Origin: Rhodococcus qingshengii
Lineage (GTDB): Bacteria; Actinomycetota; Actinomycetes; Mycobacteriales; Mycobacteriaceae
Length of the DNA: 64,000 nucleotides
Assembly: GCF_021025955.1 (NCBI RefSeq)
Contig: NZ_JAJNCL010000016.1
Coordinates: forward strand, 1 to 64,000
Direction of reading: 5' to 3'
Below, one piece after another: positions 1-9,508 of the stretch. The notes beneath the pieces were generated by a model. The model did not search any database. It had not been told where the DNA came from and saw nothing but the letters and a program-made list of their open reading frames with translations. How positions within the stretch are numbered: position 1 is the first letter of the stretch; every line of letters begins with the position of its first letter. The position numbers and the translations under genes are program-made.

Positions 1-115
1 CCGCACTCGCCGACACCGCAGCCTCTCGCAACTCAGCAGCAGACAACCGCCACAGGCGTCCGCGTAACCCCACCGCAGAACCAGACACCACGTCCGATGA
101 TGTGTCGATACTCAT
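1..115 (-). CDS. 5' end of probable 13E12/DUF222-type HNH endonuclease (partial)
   Basis: A minus-strand frame opens with ATG at 115 and runs off the left edge of the window, giving only 38 residues. The start is preceded by a GGGGG purine run five bases upstream. The visible N-terminus (leader, then a segment reading LSAAELREAAVSASA) resembles the helical beginning of actinobacterial DUF222/13E12-repeat HNH proteins. It sits behind an SOS-box promoter, and mycobacterial 13E12 genes are known LexA targets, which is the second reason for this call. With so little protein the family assignment is an inference. Confidence 0.5.
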   Translation of the reverse strand, partial: MSIDTSSDVVSGSAVGLRGRLWRLSAAELREAAVSASA

Positions 116-139
116 TGAATCCCCCGATCCCCACTCTCA

Positions 140-167
140 ATAATACTCGAACATGCGTTCGGGTCAA
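140..167 (-). promoter_or_regulatory. SOS (LexA) box inside a sigma70-type promoter
   Basis: On the minus strand a -35 element TTGACC (162-167) and a -10 element TATTAT (140-145) are separated by 16 bases. Between and partly over them lies TCGAACATGCGTTCGG (plus strand 147-162), which matches the actinobacterial LexA consensus TCGAAC-N4-GTTCGA at 15 of 16 positions. Bound LexA would block the promoter, making the 1-115 gene DNA-damage inducible. The rest of 116-410 holds no convincing gene. Confidence 0.7.
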
Positions 168-410
168 GAGCCTGTTGAAGCTCAACTTTCTAGGAGTGTT
201 TCTCGGGTCGCATTCCGAGAATTGCAGAGGGACTGCCTATTTGAGGTGTTGTGCGACTGGCATATTCTTTCCGTTCCAGCCAACTGCGGCGGATTGCCAT
301 GCTTGGCAAGCGAGAGCACATCGGGGCCAAGAGGTTGATGTAAGTGAGCCGTGTTGTGCATGGGATCGGCCTGACTCTGCGATGTCAGCGGGTTGTCATA
401 CTGTGGTCGA

Positions 411-1712
411 GTGACTTCGCCGTGGACAGCTGGGCAGGTGGCATCGGTAGCTCCCGACGCCGCATCGCTGGCGGCTGCGCGCAAGTTGGTTGGATCGTGG
501 AGCCACGCCGGTAACAAGGGCCTCGCGCTCTGGGGGCTGTGCCAGGGAAGCGGCTCGAAGCCGTATCAAGCTGTGGTTGACCTGCGCGGCCCTGCATACA
601 AGTGCTCGTGCCCCAGTCGGAAGTTTCCGTGCAAACATGCCCTGGGGCTGCTGGTGGAATGGTCGGAAGGGCGAGCGCCTTCGGCGGACGAGCCGGCCGA
701 CTTCGCTGCCGAGTGGTTGTTGTGCCGTGAGGAAAAGGCCGATACCAGCGCCGAGACCGCCGGCGACGAGGCACCCAAGAAGACTCGCGACCCGGCAACA
801 GCGCAGAAGCGCGCCGACCGCGTTGCGAGTGGTCTCGTCGAATTGGACCTGTGGATCACCGATCAGATCCGGAGTGGTCTGGCGGCGATGGACACGTCCT
901 GGGCGGGCCTCGACGCAGTCGCCGCTCGAATGGTGGATGCTCAGGCGCCCGGTATTGCAGGCACGCTTCGAGCATTGGCGGGAACCGCGGCGTCTAACGA
1001 AAACTGGCCCGAGAAAGTCCTCGACGAGTTGGCTCGGTTGCGCCTGCTGGTCGCTGCGCATCAGAAGCTGCCCGGGCTGCCGGAAGATCTTGCCCATTCA
1101 GTGAAAGCGCACGTCGGCTATCCCGTCTCCGCCGACAGCGTGATGGAATCGACTCCGGTGCGCGAGAACTGGATGGTTCTCGGTTTCGGGATCACCGAGG
1201 AGAAGCGCCTGTTCACCCGAACTGTGTGGATGCTCGGCAGGAATTCGAGACGTTGGGCCATGCTGCTCGACTTCTCGCATGGGTCAACCAACTTTTCCAC
1301 CGAAACGCCGCTAGTCGGGTATCTAGTCGACGCCGATGTTCATTTCTATCCCGGTGCGTCGGCTTTGCGCGCCCGGTTGGGAGCAACGCATGGCGAACCG
1401 GAGCCCTTCACGACCATGCCGTCCGGAAGCATCGACGCTGCGTTGCAGCAGTTTACCGATGCGCTCGCGGCAGATCCATGGCTGCGGTCGTGGCCGGCAG
1501 TGATCAGTTCGGTGGTCCCCTCGTTCGTCGACGGCGCCTGGTTTCTCGTAGACGAATCGGGCACAGCGATTCGGGCAGAGGGCGATTCGGACCTACTGTG
1601 GAAATTGCTGGGCATTTCCGGTGGCTACCCGGTCACGGTCTGTGGAACGTGGAATGCGCAGGCTCTTACCCCGATCTCTGTTTTCACGGGAGGACAGGTG
1701 ATCGTGCTGTGA
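411..1712 (+). CDS. SWIM zinc-finger protein (YehQ-like), first gene of a MoxR/VWA island
   Basis: A 433-residue protein. The GTG at 411 is preferred over a TTG at 393 because the conserved N-terminus begins there. Near residues 65-85 it carries a SWIM finger, C-x-C-x(n)-C-x-H, read as CSCPSRKFPCKH, a zinc site associated with DNA or protein binding. Residues 105-130 are a charged linker; the remainder is an alpha/beta region of unknown function. The last bases overlap the next GTG start (GTGA), so translation is coupled. In Escherichia coli the SWIM gene yehQ lies beside yehL (MoxR ATPase), yehM and yehP (VWA), the same set as here. Biochemical function is unknown. Confidence 0.85.
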   Translation: MTSPWTAGQVASVAPDAASLAAARKLVGSWSHAGNKGLALWGLCQGSGSKPYQAVVDLRGPAYKCSCPSRKFPCKHALGLLVEWSEGRAPSADEPADFAAEWLLCREEKADTSAETAGDEAPKKTRDPATAQKRADRVASGLVELDLWITDQIRSGLAAMDTSWAGLDAVAARMVDAQAPGIAGTLRALAGTAASNENWPEKVLDELARLRLLVAAHQKLPGLPEDLAHSVKAHVGYPVSADSVMESTPVRENWMVLGFGITEEKRLFTRTVWMLGRNSRRWAMLLDFSHGSTNFSTETPLVGYLVDADVHFYPGASALRARLGATHGEPEPFTTMPSGSIDAALQQFTDALAADPWLRSWPAVISSVVPSFVDGAWFLVDESGTAIRAEGDSDLLWKLLGISGGYPVTVCGTWNAQALTPISVFTGGQVIVL

Positions 1713-3193
1713 GCACATTGATCTCGGCTGCGCTTCTCGGGACGGCCAGAACAGCAACAACATTCGAGGACCTTCCGGCCGACGTGCGCGCCTACGCGTG
1801 CGAACTCGACGGAGATCCTGCCGAGTTGCTTCTCGCAGCAGTCGCGCTGGAGCGGGCGTACCGCCGTGGCGGTGCGGGTTCCACCACGGCGACGGTGCCG
1901 ACGCCTGCTCCAGACGATGCGCGATTCACGCTGCCGGAATCGTCATCCGCACATCTGCTGTCGATGCTCGCTGCCAAGGCGACCTTGCTCGACGAATGGT
2001 TCATCGTCGCGTTGGCGCACAACTACCGTGCGCCTGATCATCTTGTTGCCGAACTGCTTTCCTTTGCTCGGGCGAGCGAGACTCACCGTGAGAGTATTCT
2101 GCAGCTGGTCGGCGAGCGGGGTCGTTGGCTTGCCGCGCAAAACCCCGTGTGGAGCAAGCTCGTCCGAACCAGGGATGCAAACCCAGATGTGTGGCGCCAC
2201 GGAAGTTCGTCCCAGCGCACGCAGTGGCTGATAGACACTCGTCGAACTGACCCCGCGCTGGCGCTGGCCGAACTCCGAAGGTCGTGGGCGACCGAGCGTG
2301 GCGAACAGAAGGCTGCGTTCGTCGTGGCGCTGGCAAACGGACTGAGCGCGGATGATCAACCATTGTTGGAGGAAGCCCTCGACGACCGTCGCAAGGACGT
2401 GCGACGCTCAGCGGTGGAGGTACTTGGACGACTCCCCGAATCGGAGTTCGGGGAGAGAATGGCTGCTCGGGTTCAGAAATGGGTGCGGGTGGAACGGAAA
2501 CTCCTTCGGTCCACGCTTGTTATCGTGCCGCCTGCGGAAGTCGATGCAGCGGCGAGACGAGACGGCATCGAAGACCGGCCGAATCCACACACCGACTATC
2601 GCGCCGAGTACGTCCGTCAAGCGATCAGTTCTGCACCTTTGTCCCTGTGGAACAACATGATCGGTGGACCCGACAAGGTTTTGGGGATGAGCGTCGACGA
2701 AGGTTGGGAGCCGATCCTTCATGACGCTTGGTCCAACGCTGCAGTGGCGCAGAACAATGCGGAATGGGCCCTGGAACTCTTTCGCATGCGAGGCGTGGCC
2801 ACCGATCGTCGACTTCTCCCATTGGTGCCCGTCAAGGCGCTGGCGGATCTGTTGAGGTCCGGAAACGGGGATGCCAATGTTCTGCACCCGGGCCGGGCAG
2901 CGATCTACGACGCTCTACGAGGTCCATGGCCCGAGGACATCACCCGGGCAGTCGTGGCTCAGTGGGAACGAGTTGCGGCCAGACGAGCCGATGGGGGCGC
3001 CAAGGCCGGCGAATTCTCACGTTACAAGTACGTGGCCTCGCTGCGCCTCGCCGAGACTCGATTTCCCTACAGCGCAGTAACTTTGCTGGACCGGGCGGCG
3101 GAGCGTGCTCGTGACCCGGACTGGCGGCAAACCTTCGCCAGAACGGCCAGTGCCATCACCCACCGCAAGACTCTGCTCGAGGAGCTCAAGTGA
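1709..3193 (+). CDS. DUF5691 family protein
   Basis: A 494-residue protein. The frame is open further upstream, but the GTG at 1709 overlaps the SWIM stop codon and begins the conserved STLISAALLGTAR stretch, so this start is chosen. The protein is largely alpha-helical and includes a HEAT-like segment near residues 190-240 (repeated 'ADDQPLLEEALDDRRKDVRRSAVEVLGRL' type helices). It has no signal peptide or membrane segment, so it should be cytosolic. DUF5691 proteins typically accompany SWIM, MoxR, DUF5682 and VWA genes; a role as scaffold or substrate adaptor for the ATPase is inference. The stop overlaps the next start by four bases. Confidence 0.75.
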   Translation: MSTLISAALLGTARTATTFEDLPADVRAYACELDGDPAELLLAAVALERAYRRGGAGSTTATVPTPAPDDARFTLPESSSAHLLSMLAAKATLLDEWFIVALAHNYRAPDHLVAELLSFARASETHRESILQLVGERGRWLAAQNPVWSKLVRTRDANPDVWRHGSSSQRTQWLIDTRRTDPALALAELRRSWATERGEQKAAFVVALANGLSADDQPLLEEALDDRRKDVRRSAVEVLGRLPESEFGERMAARVQKWVRVERKLLRSTLVIVPPAEVDAAARRDGIEDRPNPHTDYRAEYVRQAISSAPLSLWNNMIGGPDKVLGMSVDEGWEPILHDAWSNAAVAQNNAEWALELFRMRGVATDRRLLPLVPVKALADLLRSGNGDANVLHPGRAAIYDALRGPWPEDITRAVVAQWERVAARRADGGAKAGEFSRYKYVASLRLAETRFPYSAVTLLDRAAERARDPDWRQTFARTASAITHRKTLLEELK

Positions 3194-4323
3194 CTGACAG
3201 CGTAACCGTGCCCGCCGGGGAACCGGCAAAGCTCGCGGAACCGGCAAAGCTGATGCGGCCCCACGCAGAGCAGGAGTACGCGCTCGAACTCGCGGCGCTT
3301 GCCGCGCAGGACACCCGCCCGCGCCCGCCGTCGTGGAACTTGTCGCCGTGGGCTGTGGTGACGTATCTGTTGGGTGGCACTCTCGATGACGGAACAGTCA
3401 TTTCGCCGAAGTACGTCGGTCCGCGGCGGTTGATGGAAGTGGCCGTCGCAACTCTTGCCACCGATCGGGCGCTTTTGTTGTTGGGGGTGCCGGGAACAGC
3501 CAAGACCTGGGTCTCCGAGCATCTTTCGGCGGCAATCTCGGGCGCGTCGACGCTCCTGGTTCAAGGTACGTCCGGTACTCCCGAGGAAGCTATCCGCTAC
3601 GGCTGGAATTACGCCCGCCTACTCGCGGAAGGCCCGACGGCAGGTGCGTTGGTGCATTCTCCAGTGATGACCGCGATGGAAACCGGGAAGATCGCTCGTG
3701 TCGAAGAGTTGACGCGTATTCCCGCCGATGTGCAGGACGCGCTCATCACCATTCTCTCCGAGAAGACTTTGCCGGTACCGGAACTGGGCATCGAGGTGCA
3801 GGCAGCCAAGGGCTTCAATCTGATCGCAACCGCCAACGATCGTGATCGCGGTGTCAACGATCTGTCGTCGGCATTGCGTCGACGGTTCAATACCGTTGTC
3901 CTGCCGTTGCCGGCCAGTGAGGAGGACGAGGTGGCTATCGTGGCGCGCCGAGTCGAACAGCTGGGCGCAGCACTGGAATTGCCGACGGCCCCCGCAGCAG
4001 CCGAGGAAATTCGCCGGGTCGTCACAGTGTTCCGGGAACTACGATCGGGAACTACCACCGACGGCCGCACCAAACTGAAGTCCCCCTCGGGAACCCTCTC
4101 GACGGCGGAGGCTATCTCGGTGGTCACCAATGGTCTGGCGCTGTCCGCGCATTTCGGGGACGGCGTATTGCGGGCGTCCGACGTCGCTGCCGGAATCCTG
4201 GGTTCGGTGATCAAGGATCCGGTCGCAGACAAGGTCGTGTGGAACGAGTACCTCGAGGCTGTAGTGCGTGAGCGCGGAGAGTGGTCCGACTTCTACCGGG
4301 CATGCCGCGAGGTCACCGGGTGA
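3190..4323 (+). CDS. MoxR-family AAA+ ATPase, YehL type
   Basis: A 377-residue AAA+ ATPase starting at GTG 3190. The Walker A loop is GVPGTAKTW (about residue 100). A sensor-1 strand FNLIATAND (about 213) and a LSSALRRRFN box with arginine-finger residues follow. MoxR proteins form hexameric rings that remodel partners, usually with a VWA protein delivering the metal-dependent contact; the VWA partner lies two genes downstream. Length and neighbourhood match the YehL subfamily of MoxR ATPases (E. coli YehL is about 380 residues). Both ends overlap neighbours by four bases, which implies strictly coupled expression. Confidence 0.9.
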   Translation: MTDSVTVPAGEPAKLAEPAKLMRPHAEQEYALELAALAAQDTRPRPPSWNLSPWAVVTYLLGGTLDDGTVISPKYVGPRRLMEVAVATLATDRALLLLGVPGTAKTWVSEHLSAAISGASTLLVQGTSGTPEEAIRYGWNYARLLAEGPTAGALVHSPVMTAMETGKIARVEELTRIPADVQDALITILSEKTLPVPELGIEVQAAKGFNLIATANDRDRGVNDLSSALRRRFNTVVLPLPASEEDEVAIVARRVEQLGAALELPTAPAAAEEIRRVVTVFRELRSGTTTDGRTKLKSPSGTLSTAEAISVVTNGLALSAHFGDGVLRASDVAAGILGSVIKDPVADKVVWNEYLEAVVRERGEWSDFYRACREVTG

Positions 4324-6506
4324 CCATCGCCATTCCGGACCTGCGTGTCAGGGTCTTCGGTATCCGTCACCACGGCCCGGGATCTGCCCGTTCGGTTCGG
4401 CAAGGTCTGGAAGAGTTTTCGCCCGACGTCGTCCTGATCGAAGGGCCTTCGGATGCAGACCCGTTGGTGATGCTGGCGGCATCCGAGTCGATGGAACCGC
4501 CGATTGCGTTGCTTGCGTACGCCACTGGTGAACCGTCGAAGGCGGCTTTCTGGCCATTTGCGGTGTTTTCACCCGAGTGGCAAGCGCTGCAGTGGGCTGC
4601 GAACAACGGTGTGCAGGCACGGTTCTGCGACCTGCCCGCGTTCAACGTGTTGGCGGATCAGGGGATTCGTACCACACGCGAGGGTGATCCTCTGGCTGAA
4701 CTGGCGTCGGCCGCGGGTTTCGACGATACCGAACGCTGGTGGGATTCGGTGATCGAATCGAGCTCGGGCGCAGACTCTTTCGATGCGATCACCGAGGCGA
4801 TGGAGGCGCTGCGTGAAACCGTACCGATCGACGAGGAGACAGCGCATCGCGAAGCGTACATGCGCCAAGTGCTGCGGAAGACGTTGAAAGAAGGCGCCGA
4901 GAGGGTCGCCGTCGTCTGCGGTGCGTGGCACGCGCCGGCGTTGGTCGGTGCCTTGGGTCCTGCAGCCCCTGATGCCCGCATTCTCAAAGGAATGTCCAAG
5001 GTCAAGACGTCGCTGACGTGGGTTCCCTGGACACATTCACGCCTTGCGTCGGCATCGGGTTACGGCGCCGGAATCACGTCGCCGGGTTGGTATCACCATC
5101 TGTTCACCGCGAACGACAAGGCGATCACCCGGTGGCTCACCAAAGTTGCCCGGGTGCTCAGAGACGAGGACCTTCCGATCTCGAGTGCCCACGTCATCGA
5201 GGCTGTCCGGTTGGCAGACACGTTGGCAGCACTGCGTTCTCGCCCCTTGGCGGGATTGTCGGAAGTTACCGAGGCCACGAGGTCGGTGATGTGCGACGGC
5301 AACGATGTTCTCCTGGATCTGATCACGCGGAGACTCGTTGTGGGCGAAGCACTGGGCGCGGTGCCCGAGGAGACGCCGACAGTCCCACTCGAAGCAGACC
5401 TGCGCGCACGTTCGAAGACTTTGCGGCTCAAACAACAAGCAGGGGCAAAGGATCTCGATCTGGACCTGCGACGCGACATCGACGTCGAGCGTTCCCAGTT
5501 CCTGCACCGTCTGGGAATTCTCGAGATCGATTGGGGGACTCCGGCCGACAGTGAGGTCCGTTCCACCGGAACCTTCCGAGAAACCTGGGCACTGCAATGG
5601 AAACCCGAATTCTCGGTGTCGGTGATCGAGGCGTCGCTGTGGGGTACGACGGTGGCCGAAGCGGCAGCGTCGCGGGTCGTCTCGAAGATTCACGAACCGG
5701 AAATCACTCTTGCTTCACTCATCGAACTGCTGGAGGACTCGCTGCTGGCAGACCTTCCCGCCGCGCTGTCCGCCGTGCTGGAAAGCGTGAAAACGGTTGC
5801 AGCGCTGGATCATGACGTGTCACACCTGATGGCCGCGCTGCCCACGCTGACCCGAACACTGCGATACGGCGACGTGCGCGGAACCGACGTGTCGGCGTTG
5901 ATCGACGTCGCCGACAGCTTGCTGATCCGAATTTGCACCGGCCTCGCAGTCGCCGTCACCGGGTTGGACGATCCCAGCGCCGAGGAGTTTCGCGATCACC
6001 TCGACAAGGTGCACTCGGCAGTCATGGTCCGTGACGACAGTGATGCGAGCGCACGGTGGTTGCAGGCGATGGCCGGGGTGATCGACCGTGACGATGTCAA
6101 CGGGATTCTCGTCGGCCGGATGGTGCGGCTACTGCGCGACAGCGGCTCCATTGCGGAAACCGCTGCGGCTCAGCGTTTGTCTCGGGCCCTTTCGGTGGGA
6201 AGCGCACCAACCTCCAAGGCTGGGTGGGTCGACGGGTTTCTCGGCGGAGGAGGGCTTGTGCTCGTTCACGATCGAGCGCTGCTCACTCTGATCGACACGT
6301 GGGTTCGCCAACTTCGTGAGCAGGATTTCATCGACACGCTGCCGTTGCTTCGACGCACGTTCGGAGCCTTCGAAGCAGGGGAACGTCGGGCGATCGGTCA
6401 GGCGGTCAGAGGCGGACGACGCGTCGAAACGACAGTGGAGACCGATGCTCGACGCGGCAGAGCGGCAATGGCGGTCGTTGCGGACATCTTGGGGGTGGGC
6501 GCATGA
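4320..6506 (+). CDS. DUF5682 family protein (YehM-like) with TraB/EreA-like N-terminal motifs
   Basis: A 728-residue cytosolic protein. GTG 4320 is chosen because it overlaps the MoxR stop; an upstream in-frame start at 4281 would read back into the ATPase gene. The N-terminal half carries GIRHHGPGSA, then PDVVLIEGPSDAD, and later VVCGAWHAPAL. This arrangement recalls the His-containing motifs of the TraB/EreA/ChaN-like fold, suggesting a putative hydrolase core; that link is my inference. The C-terminal half is helical. The family is found with MoxR, VWA and SWIM genes and has no established activity. It overlaps the VWA start by four bases. Confidence 0.8.
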   Translation: MTIAIPDLRVRVFGIRHHGPGSARSVRQGLEEFSPDVVLIEGPSDADPLVMLAASESMEPPIALLAYATGEPSKAAFWPFAVFSPEWQALQWAANNGVQARFCDLPAFNVLADQGIRTTREGDPLAELASAAGFDDTERWWDSVIESSSGADSFDAITEAMEALRETVPIDEETAHREAYMRQVLRKTLKEGAERVAVVCGAWHAPALVGALGPAAPDARILKGMSKVKTSLTWVPWTHSRLASASGYGAGITSPGWYHHLFTANDKAITRWLTKVARVLRDEDLPISSAHVIEAVRLADTLAALRSRPLAGLSEVTEATRSVMCDGNDVLLDLITRRLVVGEALGAVPEETPTVPLEADLRARSKTLRLKQQAGAKDLDLDLRRDIDVERSQFLHRLGILEIDWGTPADSEVRSTGTFRETWALQWKPEFSVSVIEASLWGTTVAEAAASRVVSKIHEPEITLASLIELLEDSLLADLPAALSAVLESVKTVAALDHDVSHLMAALPTLTRTLRYGDVRGTDVSALIDVADSLLIRICTGLAVAVTGLDDPSAEEFRDHLDKVHSAVMVRDDSDASARWLQAMAGVIDRDDVNGILVGRMVRLLRDSGSIAETAAAQRLSRALSVGSAPTSKAGWVDGFLGGGGLVLVHDRALLTLIDTWVRQLREQDFIDTLPLLRRTFGAFEAGERRAIGQAVRGGRRVETTVETDARRGRAAMAVVADILGVGA

Positions 6507-7666
6507 GCGACGACGATCAGCGCCTTCGACGCTGGAGATTGATGCTCGGGGAATCCGCCGAAGAATCGACGGGTGGGCTGGGCCAACCGGGCGACAGTCG
6601 AATGGATGCTGCTCTTGCCGCACTCTACGATTCGTCCGGCCCGACCAAGGGGCGACGCCGCTCAGCCGGATTGGGGGCGTCGGCGCCGTCCGTCGCCAGA
6701 TGGCTCGGCGATATCCGGACGTACTTTCCCAGCACGGTGGTGCAGGTGATGCAGAAGGACGCGATCGACCGACTGGGTTTGGCGCAGTTGCTGCTTGAAC
6801 CGGAACTGCTCGACGCGGTCGAACCCGATGTGCACCTGGTCGGGACCCTCCTGAGCCTCAATCAGGTCATGCCGGAGGCCAGCAAGGCAACTGCTCGGAT
6901 GGTCGTCGGCAAGGTGGTTCGCGAAGTCGAGGAGCGAATCGCACAGAAAACGAAGGCTGCAGTTACCGGCGCACTCAATCGGACGGCCAGAACGTCGAAT
7001 CCGAAGCTGCGCGACATCGATTGGAACCGAACCATCCGAGCAAATCTGTCGCACTACCTTCCGGAGTATCGAACCGTCGTCCCGGAGCGGCTCGTCGGGT
7101 ATGGCCGAAAGTCGAAATCCGTGCAGCGCGACGTGGTCCTCGCGATCGACCAATCGGGTTCGATGGCGTCCAGCGTCGTCTACGCATCGGTGTTCGGCGC
7201 GGTGTTGGCATCGATGCAGGCGCTGAAGACTTCGCTCGTCGTTTTCGACACCGCCGTCGTTGACTTGACAGACAAACTGTCTGATCCCGTCGACGTCCTG
7301 TTCGGGGCTCAACTCGGTGGCGGCACAGATATCAACCGTGCGATCGCGTACAGCCAGTCCTTGATTTCGCGTCCCGCCGAGTCGATCTTCGTTCTCATCT
7401 CCGACCTTTACGAGGGTGGTATCCGCAACGAGATGTTGCGCCGCATGGCCGCCATGAAGACCTCCGGCGTTCAAGTCGTAGTTCTACTGGCGCTTTCGGA
7501 CGACGGGGCACCGTCGTTCGATCACGACAATGCGGCGGCGCTCAGTGCCCTCGGCATTCCCGCGTTTGCGTGCACGCCGGACAAGTTTCCGGAACTGCTG
7601 GCGGTGGCTCTGGAACGCGGGGACGTATCGGCCTGGGCGGATCAGCTCACTCTCGAACAGCACTGA
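6503..7666 (+). CDS. VWA-domain protein (YehP-like), last gene of the MoxR island
   Basis: A 387-residue protein starting at ATG 6503 and overlapping the previous stop. The N-terminal half is helical and Arg-rich. The C-terminal half (from about residue 205) is a von Willebrand A domain with an intact MIDAS motif, AIDQSGSM (D-x-S-x-S), a distal Thr in LGGGTDINRA, and an aspartate in LISDLYEGG. It is predicted to bind Mg2+ and work as the effector partner of the MoxR ATPase encoded two genes upstream. No signal peptide is seen. This gene ends the five-gene operon; the next gene begins 43 bases later without a clear ribosome site. Confidence 0.88.
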   Translation: MSDDDQRLRRWRLMLGESAEESTGGLGQPGDSRMDAALAALYDSSGPTKGRRRSAGLGASAPSVARWLGDIRTYFPSTVVQVMQKDAIDRLGLAQLLLEPELLDAVEPDVHLVGTLLSLNQVMPEASKATARMVVGKVVREVEERIAQKTKAAVTGALNRTARTSNPKLRDIDWNRTIRANLSHYLPEYRTVVPERLVGYGRKSKSVQRDVVLAIDQSGSMASSVVYASVFGAVLASMQALKTSLVVFDTAVVDLTDKLSDPVDVLFGAQLGGGTDINRAIAYSQSLISRPAESIFVLISDLYEGGIRNEMLRRMAAMKTSGVQVVVLLALSDDGAPSFDHDNAAALSALGIPAFACTPDKFPELLAVALERGDVSAWADQLTLEQH

Positions 7667-7708
7667 GCGGTCTGCTTCGGAGACCCGAGCACCGGGTACA
7701 CCCGCACG

Positions 7709-9331
7709 ATGGGTGAGGGACAGGTTGCTGGTTCGACTACGCAGGCGGGTTCGGGACTGGTTCTCACGGTGTTGGCGAGCAGCCAGTTCCTGATGACCTT
7801 GGACAGCTCAGTCATGAACGTTTCGATGGCAACCGTCGCCGAGGACGTCGGCACGAGCATTACCGGCATTCAAACCGCGATCACGCTGTACACCCTGGTC
7901 ATGGCGACTCTGATGATCACGGGCAGCAAGGTGGGGTCGATGATGGGCCGTCGCCGAGCCTTCGCACTCGGCTTGATCATCTACGGCGCTGGTTCTCTGA
8001 CGACTGCGCTCGCTCCGAATCTCTTGGTCCTGTTGATCGGTTGGTCGTTCCTCGAAGGCGTCGGTGCGGCGCTCATAATGCCCGCGATCGTTGCGCTTGT
8101 CGCCACCAACTTCCCGGCGGAGAAGCGTCCGGCGGCCTACGGCCTCGTCGCTGCAGCCGGCGCGATAGCCGTGGCAGTGGGGCCGCTGATCGGCGGCGCG
8201 GCGACGACATTTGCGTCGTGGCGTTACGTGTTCGTCGGCGAAGTCGTGATCGTTGTCCTGATCTTGCTGGTGCTCAGAAAGGTGGTCGACGTCCCACCGT
8301 CGAAGTCGCGCCTCGACTACTTCGGGTCGGTCCTGTCTGTGGTGGGCCTGGGCATGATCGTCTTCGCTGTTCTGCGTTCGAGCGAGTGGGGTTGGGTTCA
8401 GGCGAAACCCGACGGGCCACAGCTGGTGGGGCTTTCACCGGTGGTGTGGCTGCTGATCGCCGGGCTTCTTGTCGTATACGGATTCCTGCGCTGGGAGGGG
8501 CGCCTGGCCGCTATGGGGAAAGAACCGTTGCTTGATCCGGCGATGCTGCGAAACCGCGAGCTCAGTGGCGGGCTTTCCATGTTCTTCGCGCAGTTTCTGG
8601 TCCAGGCGGGCGTGTTCTTTGCGGTCCCGTTGTTCTTGTCTGTAGTTCTGGAACTCAGCGCCCTCGAGACGGGAGTTCGCATCCTGCCGTTGTCGGCGGC
8701 GCTCGTGTTGGCTGCGATCGGTATTCCGAAGCTGCGGCCTACCGCGAATCCGCGGCGCGTGGTCCGGGTCGGATTGTTGGTCATGATCTTCGGCATCTTG
8801 ATGCTCGTGGCGGGCATGGACCCCGGAGCCAACGCGGCGGTCGTGATGATCCCCATGCTGTTCATGGGTTTCGGCTTGGGCTGCCTGTCTTCGCAGCTCG
8901 GAGCGGTCACCGTGTCGGCGGTCCCGGACGATCGCAGTACCGAGGTCGGCGGGCTGCAGAACACTGCCACGAACCTGGGCGCATCATTGGGGACCGCGCT
9001 GATCGGATCAGTTCTCATTGCAACTCTCACGACATCAGCGATTGCCGGGATCGAAGACAACCCGGCAGTTCCGACCTCGGTGCAGCAGCAAGCGAGCACC
9101 GACCTGGACTCGGGCGTGCCCTTCTTGTCGACGACGCAACTTCGATCAGCTCTCGGTGATGCCGGTGTCGCCGAATCCACGGCGGACGCGATCGTGAATG
9201 TGAACGAAGATGCCAGGTTGGACGCGTTGCGTGTCGCCTTTGCCGTGGCAGCGCTGCTCGCGATCGCTGCGTTGTTCCCCACCTCTCGTATCCCCCGCGT
9301 CGCGGTCGGCGACAAGCGTGCATCAAGCTAA
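7709..9331 (+). CDS. MFS multidrug exporter, DHA2 (14-TM) family
   Basis: A 540-residue integral membrane protein with about 14 hydrophobic segments. It shows the MFS loop GSKVGSMMGRRRAF between helices 2 and 3 and a motif-C-like stretch (GPLIGGAATTFASWR) in helix 5, as in QacA/EmrB-type drug:H+ antiporters. The periplasmic loop between the last two helices is long (about 9050-9220), also typical of DHA2 proteins. Substrate cannot be told from sequence. No regulator adjoins it; it may be read partly by run-through from the MoxR island. Confidence 0.85.
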   Translation: MGEGQVAGSTTQAGSGLVLTVLASSQFLMTLDSSVMNVSMATVAEDVGTSITGIQTAITLYTLVMATLMITGSKVGSMMGRRRAFALGLIIYGAGSLTTALAPNLLVLLIGWSFLEGVGAALIMPAIVALVATNFPAEKRPAAYGLVAAAGAIAVAVGPLIGGAATTFASWRYVFVGEVVIVVLILLVLRKVVDVPPSKSRLDYFGSVLSVVGLGMIVFAVLRSSEWGWVQAKPDGPQLVGLSPVVWLLIAGLLVVYGFLRWEGRLAAMGKEPLLDPAMLRNRELSGGLSMFFAQFLVQAGVFFAVPLFLSVVLELSALETGVRILPLSAALVLAAIGIPKLRPTANPRRVVRVGLLVMIFGILMLVAGMDPGANAAVVMIPMLFMGFGLGCLSSQLGAVTVSAVPDDRSTEVGGLQNTATNLGASLGTALIGSVLIATLTTSAIAGIEDNPAVPTSVQQQASTDLDSGVPFLSTTQLRSALGDAGVAESTADAIVNVNEDARLDALRVAFAVAALLAIAALFPTSRIPRVAVGDKRASS

Positions 9332-9508
9332 TATTCAGCAATTGTTTGTCATCCTGGAATATCGGTCGATCGACCTCTGGATATAGTGATCTGCGCCCAA
9401 TCGTTTCGTCAGATGGCTACCGTTGTGAAGGAAACAAGCAGCGAGTCTGAAACACTGACGTTTCACCGGACAAGGGTTCGGTGGGGAGCCAGGGGAGGTT
9501 CGGATGGG

